A stretch of DNA of 64,000 bases from Smittia aterrima (Eukaryota; Arthropoda; Insecta; Diptera; Chironomidae), in assembly GCA_033063855.1 (NCBI GenBank), contig CP093831.1, positions 2,790,001 to 2,854,000 on the forward strand, given 5' to 3'. Every line of letters starts with the position of its first letter. Position 1 is the first letter of the stretch. The translations under genes were made by a program, and so were the position numbers. The notes under the pieces were generated by a model, which searched no databases, had not been told where the DNA came from, and saw only the letters and a program-made list of their open reading frames with translations. Positions 26,193-39,295 of this stretch are shown in pieces.

Positions 26193-28398
26193 ATGGATAA
26201 ATTGCACTCATATCAAGGATTCTCTGGACGTGTCCACGAGTGGCGTGATAACGTTAAAGCAAAGTTCGCCAACTTCAAGGAAAAGCATGAAGGTGAAAAT
26301 CTTGTTGACTTAACAAAGTCAATTGCCCAAGGTGCACCTCAGGATAAGGAAGATTATTCACACATTTACAGGTCAGACCTTAGTGCAAGTTAATTTGATC
26401 GATAAATTCTCGTCAGCGCTTATTGAATTGAGAATTGAGTTCTTCAAATCAATTTCCTCATCGGATCGATAACGTCGTGAATTTAAATTTGTTTTATGAT
26501 GATCCTTGCTGATCCTTAGATATTTTCTTTTAGGAGTAAAACCCGTCTTGAGCTCGTTAAACTAAGTCTCAGCGTTTGTGGAATTGAACTGGCTTACGCA
26601 AGTGAAACTGGTGAGTTGAAAAAGCTTTTCGAAGACAAATGAAAAATATTTCAATTTGTTGCAGCTTTCGTTTCGCCGACTCTGCTGAAAATTGGAGTTC
26701 AACATCAGCACATGACATTGGTCTGGGCTTTGAGTCCTATCGTTGGATTCTTTCTTACTCCATTGCTTGGATCATTAAGCGATCGTTGCCATCATCCAAT
26801 GGGTCGTCGTCGACCGTTCATCATTTTGCTATCAATCGGAGTCCTCTGTGGACTTTTGCTTGTTCCGAACGGAGAGGATATTGGATATGCCATGGGAGAT
26901 TTCTATTCATTGCCCAATGAAACGTTATCGCTTAATAAGACTAAGCTTCTGCCACATCGAACGACTGCCATCGACTCTGATCAAGAATTTAGTGAGATGT
27001 TAACGACGGAAAGCTATTCTCATACTTGGGGAATTTTCTTTACTATCTTGGGGACCGTTTTGCTAGACTTTGATGCTGATGCTTGTCAGAGTCCGTCACG
27101 TGCTTACTTGCTTGATGTTACGATACCTGAGGACCATGCGAGAGGACTATCAACCTTCACAATCATGGCTGGACTTGGCGGAGCTTTCGGTTACTCTCTT
27201 GGGGGAATAAATTGGGATGCAACGAGGATTGGTGTAGCTCTAGGTGGACATGTACGAGCTGTTTTCACTTTTATTACTTTCATCTTTGTCTTTTGTGTTG
27301 CTGCTACAATTACGAGTTTTCGTGAAATGCCATTAGCAGTGCTCGACTCTTTTTCAACTCTTGACGGTGAAAAGGGCGAAGGTCAAATGTCATATGGCGC
27401 GATTAATCAGAATGAAGAAGAGACAAATGCAAGAGGAAAGGATAACGAAGGATATTCTGCTGTTCCCGGTGAAAATGTTGCTGAAACTTCATTCACTGAA
27501 AAGCAAGCAATAACAACTGCAGCGATTCCACAAGAAGAAGCTGTTCAATCGTTATCCTTCTACTTGAAGTCAATCCTTTACATGCCTCACTCTATGAAAA
27601 TGGTTTGCTTGACGAATCTTTTCTGCTGGATGGCTCACGTTTGTTACTCATTGTACTTCACGGATTTTGTTGGCGAAGCTGTTTTCCATGGCGATCCAAA
27701 GGTATTTTGAGAAATTACAAAAAGTTTAAACCAATTAAATGAAATTTACTTCTAGGCCGATTACGGAACAACGAAGTACAATTTATACGAAGAAGGTGTT
27801 CGATTCGGTTGCTTCGGGATGGCGATGTATTCTCTCTCATGTGCATGTTATTCTCTAATAATTGAGAGGCTCATTCAAAGATTCCGTGCGAAGAAAGTTT
27901 ACGTTGGTGGTTTACTGTTTTATTGCGGATCTATGACTTTGATGGCGATGACGAAACATAAAGTTGGTGTGATCGTTTTCAGTTGGGGAGCAGGTTAGAC
28001 AATCACGACGATTTGTGTAATTAAAAACTTTAAATTGTTTTCCAGGCGTGATGTATTCAACTTTATTTACGATGCCGTACTTGTTGATTGCTCATTATCA
28101 TGCACAAGGAGTTGTGAGTAGCTTAAATATTTCCGACAACTCAGAAATTAAATAAATTTTCTTTTAGTTCGAGATATCTGAAACCGGCGAATCTAAATAT
28201 TCTGGCGAAAATCGTGGCATTGGAACGGACGTGGCAATTGTTAGCTCGATGGTGTTTTTAGCGCAGTTTATTCTCTCCTGCGTCATGGGGATGATTGTTT
28301 CGATAACGCAAACGACAACTGCAGTTGTCGGAACTGCTGCTTTCCTAAGCTTTTGTGGAGCAATCAGCGCCACGCGTGTTATGTATTTAGATTTGTAA
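26193..28398 (+). CDS. SLC45-family sugar/proton transporter
   Basis: Membrane transporter related to the proton-coupled sucrose/glucose carriers SLC45A1-4 (fly Slc45-1). Exons: 26193-26371, 26534-26610, 26665-27701, 27756-27993, 28046-28113, 28168-28398 (609 residues). Family marks: ELAYASETAFVSPTLL in helix 1, a PLLGSLSDRC-x4-GRRRPFI loop, and DFDADACQSPSRAYLLD, the SLC45 signature. A large central loop (about residues 310-400) is hydrophilic and acidic, and helices resume from SILYMPHSMKM. The amino end is cytoplasmic and charged. The start ATG has a good context (gaaATGG). Substrate cannot be read from the sequence. Confidence 0.92.
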
Positions 28399-28441
28399 AA
28401 TCATCGACTAACTCGGAACTTAACTTATCTGAATCGAAGTG

Positions 28442-28447
28442 AATAAA
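28442..28447 (+). terminator. polyadenylation signal of the SLC45 gene
   Basis: AATAAA lies 43 bases after the TAA stop of the SLC45 frame. Confidence 0.6.
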
Positions 28448-29181
28448 TGTTTGTCTCCCTTGGTGTGAATAGTTCAAATGAAATCATTTTTCTTCTTTAA
28501 TTTTTTTTCTCAATATTTATTTGCAGATGTGTGTGATCAGAATTCTTAGAAATACATTTTATTCTTAGATCAAACCAATTTATTGCCAAGAGAATAGATG
28601 GGCAAGAGTTATCAGAAGTAAATTCCATTTTATCTTCGAGAGTTAGAGAAGGCGCATTAAGGAGTCAATAGATTTGCTGGAAGCATAAAGTTAAATTCTT
28701 TTCAGTGAATCACTTTTTCAGAAAAGTTTTTTTTTTAAATTAAACATTCAAATCAATTAATGTGCCAATTGGTTTAAAGAAAAAAGAAATATCGTTTGAT
28801 ATGTTTTAGATTTGTCCTAAGAAACTTTTCGAATATTAAATTAACAAATGTTTGATTAAATATTTTAGAAAGGCATTTCTTCCTTTGGTTCATTTTAAAA
28901 CTAAAATTGCAATGAATTTGACTCTAAGAGTTTGTCTTTTAAAGTTTTTAATATTGCGCAATATATCGCAAATCGTAATAATCAATCCTAAGTTCGGAGT
29001 ACGTTAAGAGACACTTCTTCTTCTTTTTTTAAGAATTAAATATTTAAACTTTAGTTCTTCGTTTCTAAAATTCAATGAAGTTCAAGCATGAGCTCTGTCG
29101 ATTTTATAAATATTTGTTTATCCGCCGAAATCGTTTTCTTTCGAATCACAGCTTTCGATTACTGATTAAATTGTTTTTCTT
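28448..29181. other. intergenic DNA between converging genes
   Basis: AT-rich sequence with T and A runs; no coding-like frame. It probably includes the 3' UTR of the minus-strand membrane protein gene. Confidence 0.4.
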
Positions 29182-30647
29182 TTAGGTCTTCGTCATATTT
29201 GTTATCATTAAAGGTTTTGTCATATTAAAAATCCTTCTAAATCCCTCGGCGAGTGTTCGATTACGCTTCAACAGCGCACGTTGATAAGACTGGAAGTCAA
29301 AGAACGTTGGTGAATTGTTGGTGTAATTCCAATTTGACTTCGGTGTCGTCGTCAGTGTTGAATTCACATTATCGTCTACATCGTCGGGATTTAGAAGGAG
29401 CAAACCTCATGTGGTCGAGAACTTGTAAACTATGAAAAATACTAAGAAACTCACGAGGACTAAAACGCAAGCGGTGACAAACTTCGCTAACAAATTAAGA
29501 CTAGACTCGTTGGGATCGAGTGGACGAAGTTGTGGATGATCCACGGATCGTCTACGTTTACTCGTGATGCTTCTCGCGAGTGCAGGAAATGCAAGTGACT
29601 GAGTGAAGGTTAATTTGTGTAAGGATTCCGAGAGCGAGTAGGGTCCAACGCTTCCCCTTGCGGCCGCTCTTAACAAAGCATATTCTAAATCTAAAGCATC
29701 CAACAGCGAGTAACGACCTGTTGAGCGTCTTCTCTGTGTTTCTTGTCTTAAACTTTCATCCTCTTGACCACTTCCGTTTTGGTTTGATTGTCGATGCAGA
29801 AAAGGATCGGAGAGTCTCTTGAAATGGTTCGTGCCGCCTATTGCAGCTATTGACGTTAGCGATGAAGTCGTACTTGAACTTGCTGTGCATAAATTTCCAT
29901 TAAATTCATTGTTATCCTCGAGCGACGTCTAAAATTGAAGAAATCATTTGAATTGAATAAAATTAGAAAATCAAACAAAATCTCACATTGTCAGGCGAGG
30001 TCGGAGGACGAACGGTTCGAGCGTGATCCGGATGAAGCAGTTTTCGCTTATTTTGCTTGTCGGATGGAGTCGGACTACTGCTGGAAGAATGCTTTAGTGT
30101 GCTAGAGCTAGTTACGATAATTGGCTGGTTTGATTGTTGTGCAATTGGAGAAGGCGAGGCTTGAACTGAATCAATTCCTGAATCTCCTTGATGATCGACA
30201 TGTAACGAGCCACGACGACATGCTGACGATGTTGATTGTTCAATAAATGTTGTATCAATTTGTCTTGTCTAGAAAAATCAAACGCAACGATGAAAACTCG
30301 ATTAGGAGACATCCATAAATTATGGATGAAGACGGTTGACAAATAATTTATAAAAGTCTCACAAGACAGAAACTTACAAGGTCATCCGATAGTACCGAGA
30401 AGATGAAGCTTTGACCGTCAGGGTCACTTCTCGGACTGTCTTGACTAGGCCATATTTGTAGCAAAGGCAACGAGCAGGCTGGCTTACTGTTACTATTTGA
30501 CAAAGGCGGAAGTGTCAACGAAGATTTTGATTCGCGTCTTGATGAGCTTTCTCCACCAGAGTCCGAGCTGAGTGCTGATTGTTGTCTTGGTGAACGCCAA
30601 ATCTTTTTTAGACGCGACGACGTTGAATCGCGTCTTTTTTCTGGTCT
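29182..30647 (-). CDS. unnamed membrane protein, 3' part, with in-frame TGA before a 74-codon extension
   Basis: I do not recognise this gene. Exons in transcript order: 30647-30378, 30268-29987, 29928-29407 (357 residues plus TGA). The first listed exon begins with a good acceptor and an in-frame stop just upstream, so at least one 5' exon is missing. The protein is long, polar and Ser-rich (SALSSDSGGESSSRRESK), with basic clusters (TSKRRRS), then a conserved-looking block (LLDALDLEYALLRAAARG) and a single hydrophobic span near the C-end (AKFVTACVLVLVSFLVFFIV). The TGA at 29409-29407 ends it four residues after YKF. The same frame then stays open to TAA at 29184-29182, adding 74 residues with six N-glycosylation sequons (NST, NYT, NNS, NRT, NMT twice). 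That fits an exoplasmic tail. Whether the extension is made is inference. Confidence 0.65.
29407..29409 (-). other. candidate recoded or bypassed TGA stop codon
   Basis: The TGA in context ACA-TGA-GGT separates the membrane span from an open, sequon-rich frame. Alternatives are programmed readthrough, splicing that removes it (donor GTGAGT inside the membrane-span codons with an in-frame acceptor further on), or a sequence error or allele. Confidence 0.4.
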
Positions 30648-33600
30648 CTAAATAAACAAGAAGGATGAGGAAAGGTCATTAATCAATTTCCATCAATCGT
30701 CGACACGTGAAGCGTTTCCCACGCTTTTCAATGTTTGCGTTGAAGCGTACGTGTAGTTAAATTCAAATCTGTCATTCAAGAATGAGCCTACAGAGATTTC
30801 TATATCTACCTGCATAATGCTTTAATGTATCAGCTGCTCGCATCCCAAAAGGTTTTCCAAAATGTCTCTCGAAGGCTCAACATTAACTTTCTCGAGCCCT
30901 GCAATGACACGGTAAAGAGATCAGACGTTAAGGAGACGCAATAAAAGAATTTACGAACTAATGCTGTGAAAAAAAAACGCCTCGAGCTTATTTTACTCTT
31001 TGTGAATTCGGTTTTATTGCCTTTAAATATTCTCTTTATGGTTGCGTTGTAAAACGGTGCAAACAACCAGGAAATTCATTGTAATGAAAATAAATATTTA
31101 AGAGCTTGGCAACTTCACGCATCACATGCTTTGCGATGAATATTTAACTCCAATGAATAAGAGAAGCAGACAAAAATTGAAAAAATTAAAGATAAACATC
31201 ATTCCACCCGCATCGTCTCATCAATCTTATAAGCTTCACCACCATCATTGTGGAAACTTGCACTGAGGGGGGAATCAATTACTCTTTTCAAAAACCGTAA
31301 GAAAGTTAAAACGATAAGAATCTCCTGTTGCGAAGTTTACGCTTGCGTTGGGTGAGAAGGAGAGCTTTTTAGTAACCAACGAACAGAAAACAAATTAGAG
31401 CAAGAAAGTTCACCCTTCAATTAACTTTTAAGTTTGTTTGCCAAGTGTGGTTATAAATTTAAGTTTTATCGATCAGAGTGTCCAAGGTTAGAACCTCCCG
31501 AGTCAACAAATTAAGAAATGCTTCATCGACTCAACTCACTGAACTCACAAATGGTGGCGTTGAGAAATTACACAGTGAGCCAGCTTGTGCTTGAATTTTA
31601 ATTATCAAATTACTTTTTCTCGTGCTTTCTCTTCGTCACTTTTAGTTAAGAATGACATTTCAGGCAAAGAATTTCCTTTCGGCAAAGAATGTCATTGACC
31701 ATGAGCAAATTAAGAATATTTCGTTAGGCAATCCAATTCTCGCTCGAGAAGAATTTTATTCATGTTTTGGGGCTTTTCCCGGTGGAAGTGAAAGCTTTTT
31801 AAGCTTCTGTTCTTGGTATCGAGCAAAGCCCTTCAGTAAATTAATTATTGCACTGCTGTCACTTTCTGGTATTTAACCAGCTCACAATGTCACAGTCGTC
31901 CGCTTGTGAGAAAACAGTTGAAATAAATAACGAGAGTGGGAACGATAATGGCCCAACAATGAAAGCTTCGTTTACAGTCATTTGCTGAGTTTCAGCTTTT
32001 GTTCGTTTGATTTATTATTAATTACAACTAGCCACTCGCTGCCATAAAAAACAACTCCGCCTTTTTACTATTTTCCGTCTTAGATTTAAAGCAAAGGCGA
32101 GTCAATTTAGGAATCGGCAAGTCGCAGTTGGTAATCACGGAAGCTGTGAAAGCTCTTTTTATGAAGAGACGGTAAATCAACCTTCTCTCCTTCATAAATT
32201 TTTCTGTCTTTTCATGAGTCGACAATGCGATAAATTAAATTCACTTCTCTTCCTTAAAAGGTCAAAGTTAAGTCTTTTAGACTCACGATACTGTCACTCA
32301 GTCGTTTATATTGCTTTCGTCTCTTCGGTGAAAAATTCTCAAATTAATGATTGCAAGATTAGCTTGAAATTCTGCCAAACGAAGAGATCGGAGTCTCCTT
32401 TTAAGATAAATAAATCATGCCAAGACATTTCTGAAAGGAAGCAATTCCCTTGAAACACTTGAATTAGATTCATTTTCTTCTGAAAAAATGATCCAGTCTT
32501 TGCTGAATAATGCAGCTCCTTCTTTGTTTTATAAAATCGCATTCACAATCTAAAATTATTTTCACGTGTCATGAACAAACAAGAAAAGATTTTCACCCTT
32601 TTCTGAAAAAGCCCCAAAATTCAATGATGTGATATACTTAAGCCTCTTTTCAAAAACGTTTTCAAGTTAACGACGTGTCAAACAAGACGAGGCAAAATCT
32701 CACTTCAAGTTGGCTTCGAAGAAAAAAGATTTCCTTCACGTTCCTCAACGTGGAAAAAAACTTGATTAAATTTTAAAGCAATCAGTGTGTTGGAGGTTCT
32801 TGGAATCATCTGTTTCGCTTCGAATTCGAAGCTTATCATATTCGCTTTGAATATTAAGCAATAACACAACGGTAAGAGAAGAAATGCGATTTCAAAGAGC
32901 AATAACAAAAACGTGCGGTGAAGTTTTCTTATAAAGAAAATGTTCTCCGATTCCACTTGTAGCTGAAGTGCTGCTTAGGTTGAAAACAGATGCGGAGAGG
33001 GTGGTTTAAGGAATTCATAAGTGCTGATTAAATAATGAGAGAAGATGCAGACAAGTTGGTGCAGTCACTGAGTCGATAGGAAAAAATAAATATTTTTAGA
33101 TTGAGAAGTACACAGATGCGCAAAGCGAGCAGACTGACATTTATTCAACCGTTGAGATCGATTTAATAAACGCGATAAGGTCGATTTAATGGAAAGGTTT
33201 GAGTTGAGCTTCCCCCTCAGGGTCAATCACAAGGACAGTTAGCGCATAGGCAGAACAGTTAGCGGCTTTCATTTGGCGACGGGTGGAGCTAAGTTGGATC
33301 TTGGGAAATTAGTGAGCCAACGTTTCATGAATAAATAAAAATAAAATTAGATACAATGTGTGACATAGCAACACGTCCAGGTTATCTGCCAACAATTTTC
33401 CATCTTGCAAAGCAACAACAAACTTATTTACCTAAACGCAACTTGTATAATCATGATATCCTTGCCACAGAAAGAAACGAGCGCATTATCATTAAGCGCT
33501 GCGGTTGAGCAAGCAATAGAGACCACACCAAGCAATAACAATTAAAAGCATGGACCGAGAAAAGGACATCGAGGATGCAATTAGCAGTGGGAGTCTTCTC

Positions 33601-36600
33601 CCCTCGCTTTTCTTATAAAACGTGATCGTTAAATGTTTTTCTTGAAATGAATAACAATTTGTTGTGGCAAGAAACACTCAAAAATCGCATGAGAAGTTTG
33701 CGATGCTCAATTGTTTTGTTTTTTGTCTTTCTCTTCAAATGTCGCCATCCACATTATCGTACATATGTCAAAAGCAAAGAAAAACTTTTGTTTCGCAAGC
33801 AGATTTCTTCCTTCCCTCCTTCTAACATTCTGTGAAAGCTTCTGAGGGAATATTTGGGAAATACGGCACTGCAGAAGATTCTTTGAAAGTTTTTTCTGGA
33901 AAAACACGACTCATCAATTTATGGCTTGACATTAACCACAGTCTCCAGTGACCTATTATGGTGACAAAACTCTGGATCATGCTCAATGAGAAAAGACAAA
34001 CTTGCTTCCCGCTGCGATACAACTGAAAGCCGATGATGCGAGCAAGAGCTTATCGACACATCTTAGAGTTTAAATAACATAACTTCATATCAAGACATCT
34101 GAATAATGAACAAGTTAAGGAGAAGTTTTATTCATAAGCTTCACGTGAAAATGTCTTAGTCTATAGAGCATTAAAGGACTCTCTTCAAAAGGCTTTAAAT
34201 GAAAGAAAATGAAAAAGGAAATATTTGTGATGATAAAAAAATATTTTGAATGTGACTAAAATAAAGAAACAGAGGATTATGAGAAGATCTCTGAAAGTTT
34301 ATTAATATCTCTCTCTTGATATCATGCAGAAGAAATTCCTTTTGAATTTCTAATTCATACTTTTTGTGTTTACTCAATCTAAGAGCTCTTCCTCTTCATA
34401 TTTTGCGGATAGAACACAGAGAGCTCTTAAAATTTAACTCGATTGGTTTCTCTTCTCCTCAGGGAAATCTATTTGTTAGCCACTTTCTGTCTCAGAGTTA
34501 AATAATCAAATTATTCAGCAGAAACTTTTTGTCGTCGTGTTTACACACAAATAATAAAACTTTATTGTAATCGCATCATGTTCAGATTGTCGTGCAATTT
34601 ACTGAAACAGTCTCAGTCGGAATTGTATGTCAATTATGTAAATTTCACGCACACGCTCGAATAGGCAGACTGTCGCGGTAGGAAACGTTTATTAAAATTT
34701 GTTGATATCTCGATCAATAAAAATGTTTTCCTCTCTCACAAATTGTTTTTCATTTAAATAAATTTGACAAGTTCAAAGCTTTTCCTTCACTAACGAGGCA
34801 GAACGCTTCTATTATTTCACAAACGCGATTTAAAGGCTCGATGCTTGATTTGTTTTGTGTCTCATTGCGATCACGGCGAGCAACAAACTAAATCGTTCCT
34901 CGAAAATATTTTCTTTTTCTCGCTCACGTTCGAGAATGATTGGAAAATTCATGTGGAAAACCGCTGGAAATGTTTTTCTTTTCGAAAGTTTGAAATCATA
35001 TTTTATGAATTAAAATTTGTGTCATTCAACTTTTACTCACGAACATCAAACATTTAAAAGCTTTTCAACTTTACACGTTGATTTGAACGTGACGTAAAAG
35101 TTTGAATGGAAATATCGAGAGAGGAAAATATTTTCCCACCTGTAGATTTTTTTATCTCCTTGTTTGTTGAATTCCCACAGACCAATTTCCAGTCGATTAA
35201 CTCGCTGTGTGGAAAATTCAGGACAATGAGCAGAAGCTAATGCAAAAAGCTTAATTAGAATGACATTTCTCGGGTGACTGAGTTTGCTTTGTCTCTTCGA
35301 ACTTTAGCCAGCAATTATGATTTGTTTTGCTTTTGGATAATTCCCAAAGAAGCAAGAAATGATAATTAAAAGTTCGTGAATCGTTTTTACTTCTCGACAT
35401 TGCACTTTAGCTTTTCTATGCAAATTGAGAGAAGTATGACAGGTTACACTTATTCATGAAAGCTTCTTGCTCAATCTATTCATGCATTGAGTGATGTCTA
35501 ACGACGAGGAATTGATGGAGGAATTATCATAAATTTGAATCAAGTGCGTTCGCATGTGCTTCGCACTCAACATAAAACTGAAAAGAGCTTTTTCTGTCAT
35601 TCCCTTTTGGGAAATTCAGATTATGAAATATTTCTCGTCATGAGAGAGACGAGTGCGAACATTCATTATTGTTCAACCACATCCGCATCATAATGGACAA
35701 GTTTTTTTATGTTCTCCCCCTGATCCATCAAAAAGAAATATCGCCTAGAACGTAAACATCAGAGACTATGTTTCTACGCCCGCGCAAATTCAAGCGGAAC
35801 AGAAAAAATCTATAAAAAAGCATCAACTAGCTTCCTCCCTTAGCTCACCTTCGTCGGCAGATGAAGGTTTTAAAAATTAACAGAATATCCAATTTTCTGC
35901 AAACATTGCAAGCAGCGAGCGAGCAAAACAATCAAGCAAAAAAAAAGGTCTTTGAAAATTGATTGTTACCAGTCCTCTTAAGTCCCTCCCTTGTTCACCG
36001 ATATAAACTTTTGCTCGTCCCTGACAAGGGAATTGTTTAAATTTACCTATATCAACAGCATCAACAGCAGATCCTTTATTAATTCTTGCACAGACCTGTT
36101 TGCTGCAACTTTCAACATGCAAGGTATGAGAACCGCTCTTCACATAAATTGCCATTAACATGCAATTTTTTTTTGCACTCGATTTAATATCGATTGTAAT
36201 TGCCATTCAGAGTTTAATGCGGCTTTGGTCGCTCGCTTAATAGCAACTGCATAATTGCGCGGAACGAGCATGAACGCGAGTTTTAATTACAAATGATTGT
36301 TATGCTCGTTGATATTAAATGAAACTTTTAGCAAATCTATTGAAGGAACGTGAGCATTTCTTTCTTCTTGAATTGATCTCGAAGCTGCTGCTACTTTCAA
36401 AAGATTCAAAGTGGCAAAAGGTTCAAAAAGGTTGGAGCATTCGTCGCGTGAAATCAACGTTTGGGGTGAAAAAATAATTAAAGTTTCATGTTCTCTTTGC
36501 ACAGTACAGCTCAACAGCTCAAACACGCAATATAAACAAACTCCGAGTTATGAATCCTGTTATATTTTCAATTTGAAATATCACATACACATTAACGCTT

Positions 36601-37160
36601 AGATTACGATGGGGGCTGTTCGAGAAGTTCGTTTGAACTTTACACTAAAGAAACATTATTTTGTTTGTGAAAGTTTTCTTTTGAAAAGCTCGTGAGATTT
36701 TTTTATTCAAGTCTATGGTAAAGTTTTTCAATGGAAAATCAGAAGGTTTTAAATAAAAACATTTGTCAACCTTCCAAGCGAAGGCTCGAATGCAAAGCAA
36801 GAAAAATCAGCGGAAGCATTTAAGCTGAGAGCAAAATCACTTTCGTGAATTTAATCTTTTGCGTCGGAAGCTTTTAAGAAATATTTTCCGTCGTCTCAAG
36901 TTTTAAAGTATGACGCATTTCTCAAACAAATCCTCGTTTGTTTCATGTGGCCTTCGTTCCCATGTGCGATATTTTGTTCGCTCATTAAACCAAGGTTTAG
37001 TTTCTTAACTAAGAGCGAGTGAACCGTCACGAAAGAAACTTGTTTTAAAGTGTAACTTTTTTTTATGACAAAAGCACTCCCTGAATTATAGAAAAGGCTG
37101 AATAATTAATCAAAAGTAGGAGCCTGCGGAATCAGTGAACTGAATACAATTAAAGCAAGC

Positions 37161-37198
37161 TGATGATTTGCTCTAATTAACTTAAAGCAAACTCATCA
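37161..37198. repeat. short imperfect inverted repeat
   Basis: Arms TGATGATTTGCT (37161-37172) and AGCAAACTCATCA (37186-37198) pair with a one-base bulge around a 13-base AT-rich loop. Pairing does not extend further, so it is too short for a typical precursor microRNA. Confidence 0.3.
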
Positions 37199-38674
37199 TT
37201 TCCGTCTTCTTTTAGAGTCGACAATTATCGGATAACAAGAAGCTTTCAATTTAAAGTAAAAAAGATAAAAAGCTTGTTTCTGCTCATAATTCCAAATGAT
37301 TTATCTCTTCGAATTATACTTTATAAAATGCTTGTCATATTCTTGGAAAAAAATAAGGAGACGTCTTCTCATAAATTTGAGACTTACCACAAATTGTTTC
37401 TCAATATTTATTTATTATCCTTTTCAATTTTCACTCATCACAAATTTATTTCTCTCGTATTTTTACGCTACTCGTCTCACTTCAATAAATTTCCTTCTTT
37501 TTCATTCCTATTCTAAACTTGGCGCTGGTTTCATGTAAAGCTGGCTGGCGTCAGACTGAACCAAATGTCTTGAATGAAAGAAAATGCGAGAGAAGTTTTT
37601 TTCTTTTCTTGTTTCTTCAAGAATTCTTTTTTTTTCTCCTAGGCTTCTCAGTAACTAATTGTCATTGTCGTCATCAAATATTCATATCACGAAAACTATC
37701 TCATCTTCCTCATTGAGGCTCCGACATCATCGACAGCTGTAGTGAAACTAAAGTTCCAAACTAAGTTTGCTTACCGTCGCTGGTTAAGGGAAAACTTGCT
37801 GGAAATGAAACTTGGGAAAATGGAAAGTCAATTGTCTTGTCAGACTTTAAATGGACACGATAACGTCGGCAGCAGCAAACTGCCACACATTTGATGTCAT
37901 CAATTATCAACGTAACCTTCACCCAATTAGACTGCTTATGGTGCAACTAAGTAGCGTGATTTGACGGGTTTTTCTCCAACCCTCTTGTGCAAATAAGCAC
38001 CACAGCGATTTGGATTGAAATATATCAGAGCACTGCACCCAAATTACTTCGCCTCCTTTCCTAAGAAGGGATATTTCAGACATTCAGTCGCAAGCTTAAA
38101 TCCTGAGATGAGTTCAAGGCTGAGAGTTTCGTGATCGAAGAGCATTTGTTTTATTTAAGTTATCAGTGGGATTGTTGATTGACTGACGCTTCATTGGAAA
38201 CGGAAAGAAATATTGAATTGAGCAGAGGCAACAGAAAGCACGGATCGTCAGCGACACTTTCCGTCACGAAACTGAGAAAAGCGAAACAGTTTATCGAAAG
38301 GGAAAACAAAAGTGGCAATCGATTTTCAATTCTCTATCAGATTAATTTCCATCGATACCTTCTAACTGCTTTCTAATGATTGGTGTTGACAGTCCACATT
38401 AAATAGTAAAGGATAAGTTGCCCTTGAGGACAGAACATGATTTTGAATTTAGTAATTACAAGCACGAGCAGTGAAAGTGATTGAGACAGCAGGTTTACCC
38501 ACTTATGTAAGTGCTTCCAAATAGACTTAGCTATGGGCACTTGTGAGATGACGTCTCATTAGTCAAAATATGCCTCAAACCACCAGCGAACATATTTATG
38601 GAAACGCACAGCTTTCCGTTGTAATACAACTTTTCATGGAGCAGCGAGGAAATGTAATTTTGAAAAAAGCTTAC

Positions 38675-38746
38675 ACATACAAGCTGGAAGGCATCGTTGG
38701 GGTGAGGGTAATATTTATGGCCATCCCATGCATGATATTTGAACAT
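38675..38746 (-). CDS. weak candidate first coding exon of the membrane protein gene
   Basis: An ATG-led 24-codon frame (begins MFKYHAWDGHKYYPH) ends at a GTAAGC donor in phase 0, the phase needed to join the exon at 30647. This would imply an intron of about 8 kb. There is no other support; chance is likely. Confidence 0.15.
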
Positions 38747-39239
38747 AAGAAGAAGCGTTCATTTCAAGACTCGAGGGGGATATACGACCGAGGTGAATGC
38801 CACAATCAAAAAGAATTTCTTCTTTCTTTTCTCTTTTCCGTTACGAGTTGCCAATCGTGCGTATATTTGCAAGAAAGTTGAGGATGAGATAGCAAACTCG
38901 ATGGCTTGCTCTCTTCCTGATTAAAATTCAATAGTGCATGAAGTCTGTAGAGTGAGGTTGAAGAACGGAAAAGGAGCGTTGGTTACGTAATGAGCTTCGA
39001 TTCGAGCGATTGCCTGTTCAATAGTTGATGAAAATAAGATTGGGTAATACTTGCGGGTTTTAACTAACGACAGCTTTCAACAACCTTAACTTCGGGAAAA
39101 TGTTTTGGGATTTTAAAAGTTGCTAAGGCCCACGGCTTGTTTTTGATGATTCCCCTTCGCAGCGATAACGTTTAAATGAAAGTTCACCTTTTTCGTGAGA
39201 TGTTCATGTGCTGAATAAATTCAAAATTTCTCAGAAGTG

Positions 39240-39245
39240 TTTATT
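39240..39245 (-). terminator. polyadenylation signal of RTRAF
   Basis: TTTATT on the plus strand reads AATAAA on the minus strand, 51 bases beyond the RTRAF stop codon. Confidence 0.55.
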
Positions 39246-39295
39246 TAAAAAATGGCTTTTAGCTTAATAAAGAAACTTGTTTCTAAGTTCGACAT

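Larger units (their letters stand above)
30648..39239. other. 8.6-kb gene-poor region (probable long intron plus intergenic)
   Basis: No exon could be supported firmly. The region probably holds the missing 5' exon and a long first intron of the minus-strand membrane protein, plus regulatory DNA. All frames are short. A weak candidate first exon is listed separately at 38675-38746, and a short inverted repeat at 37161-37198. Confidence 0.4.

Noticed and set aside
38570..38881. 103-codon plus-strand frame in the gene-poor region
   Set aside because: No family resemblance, a composition like surrounding DNA, and no splice or poly(A) context.
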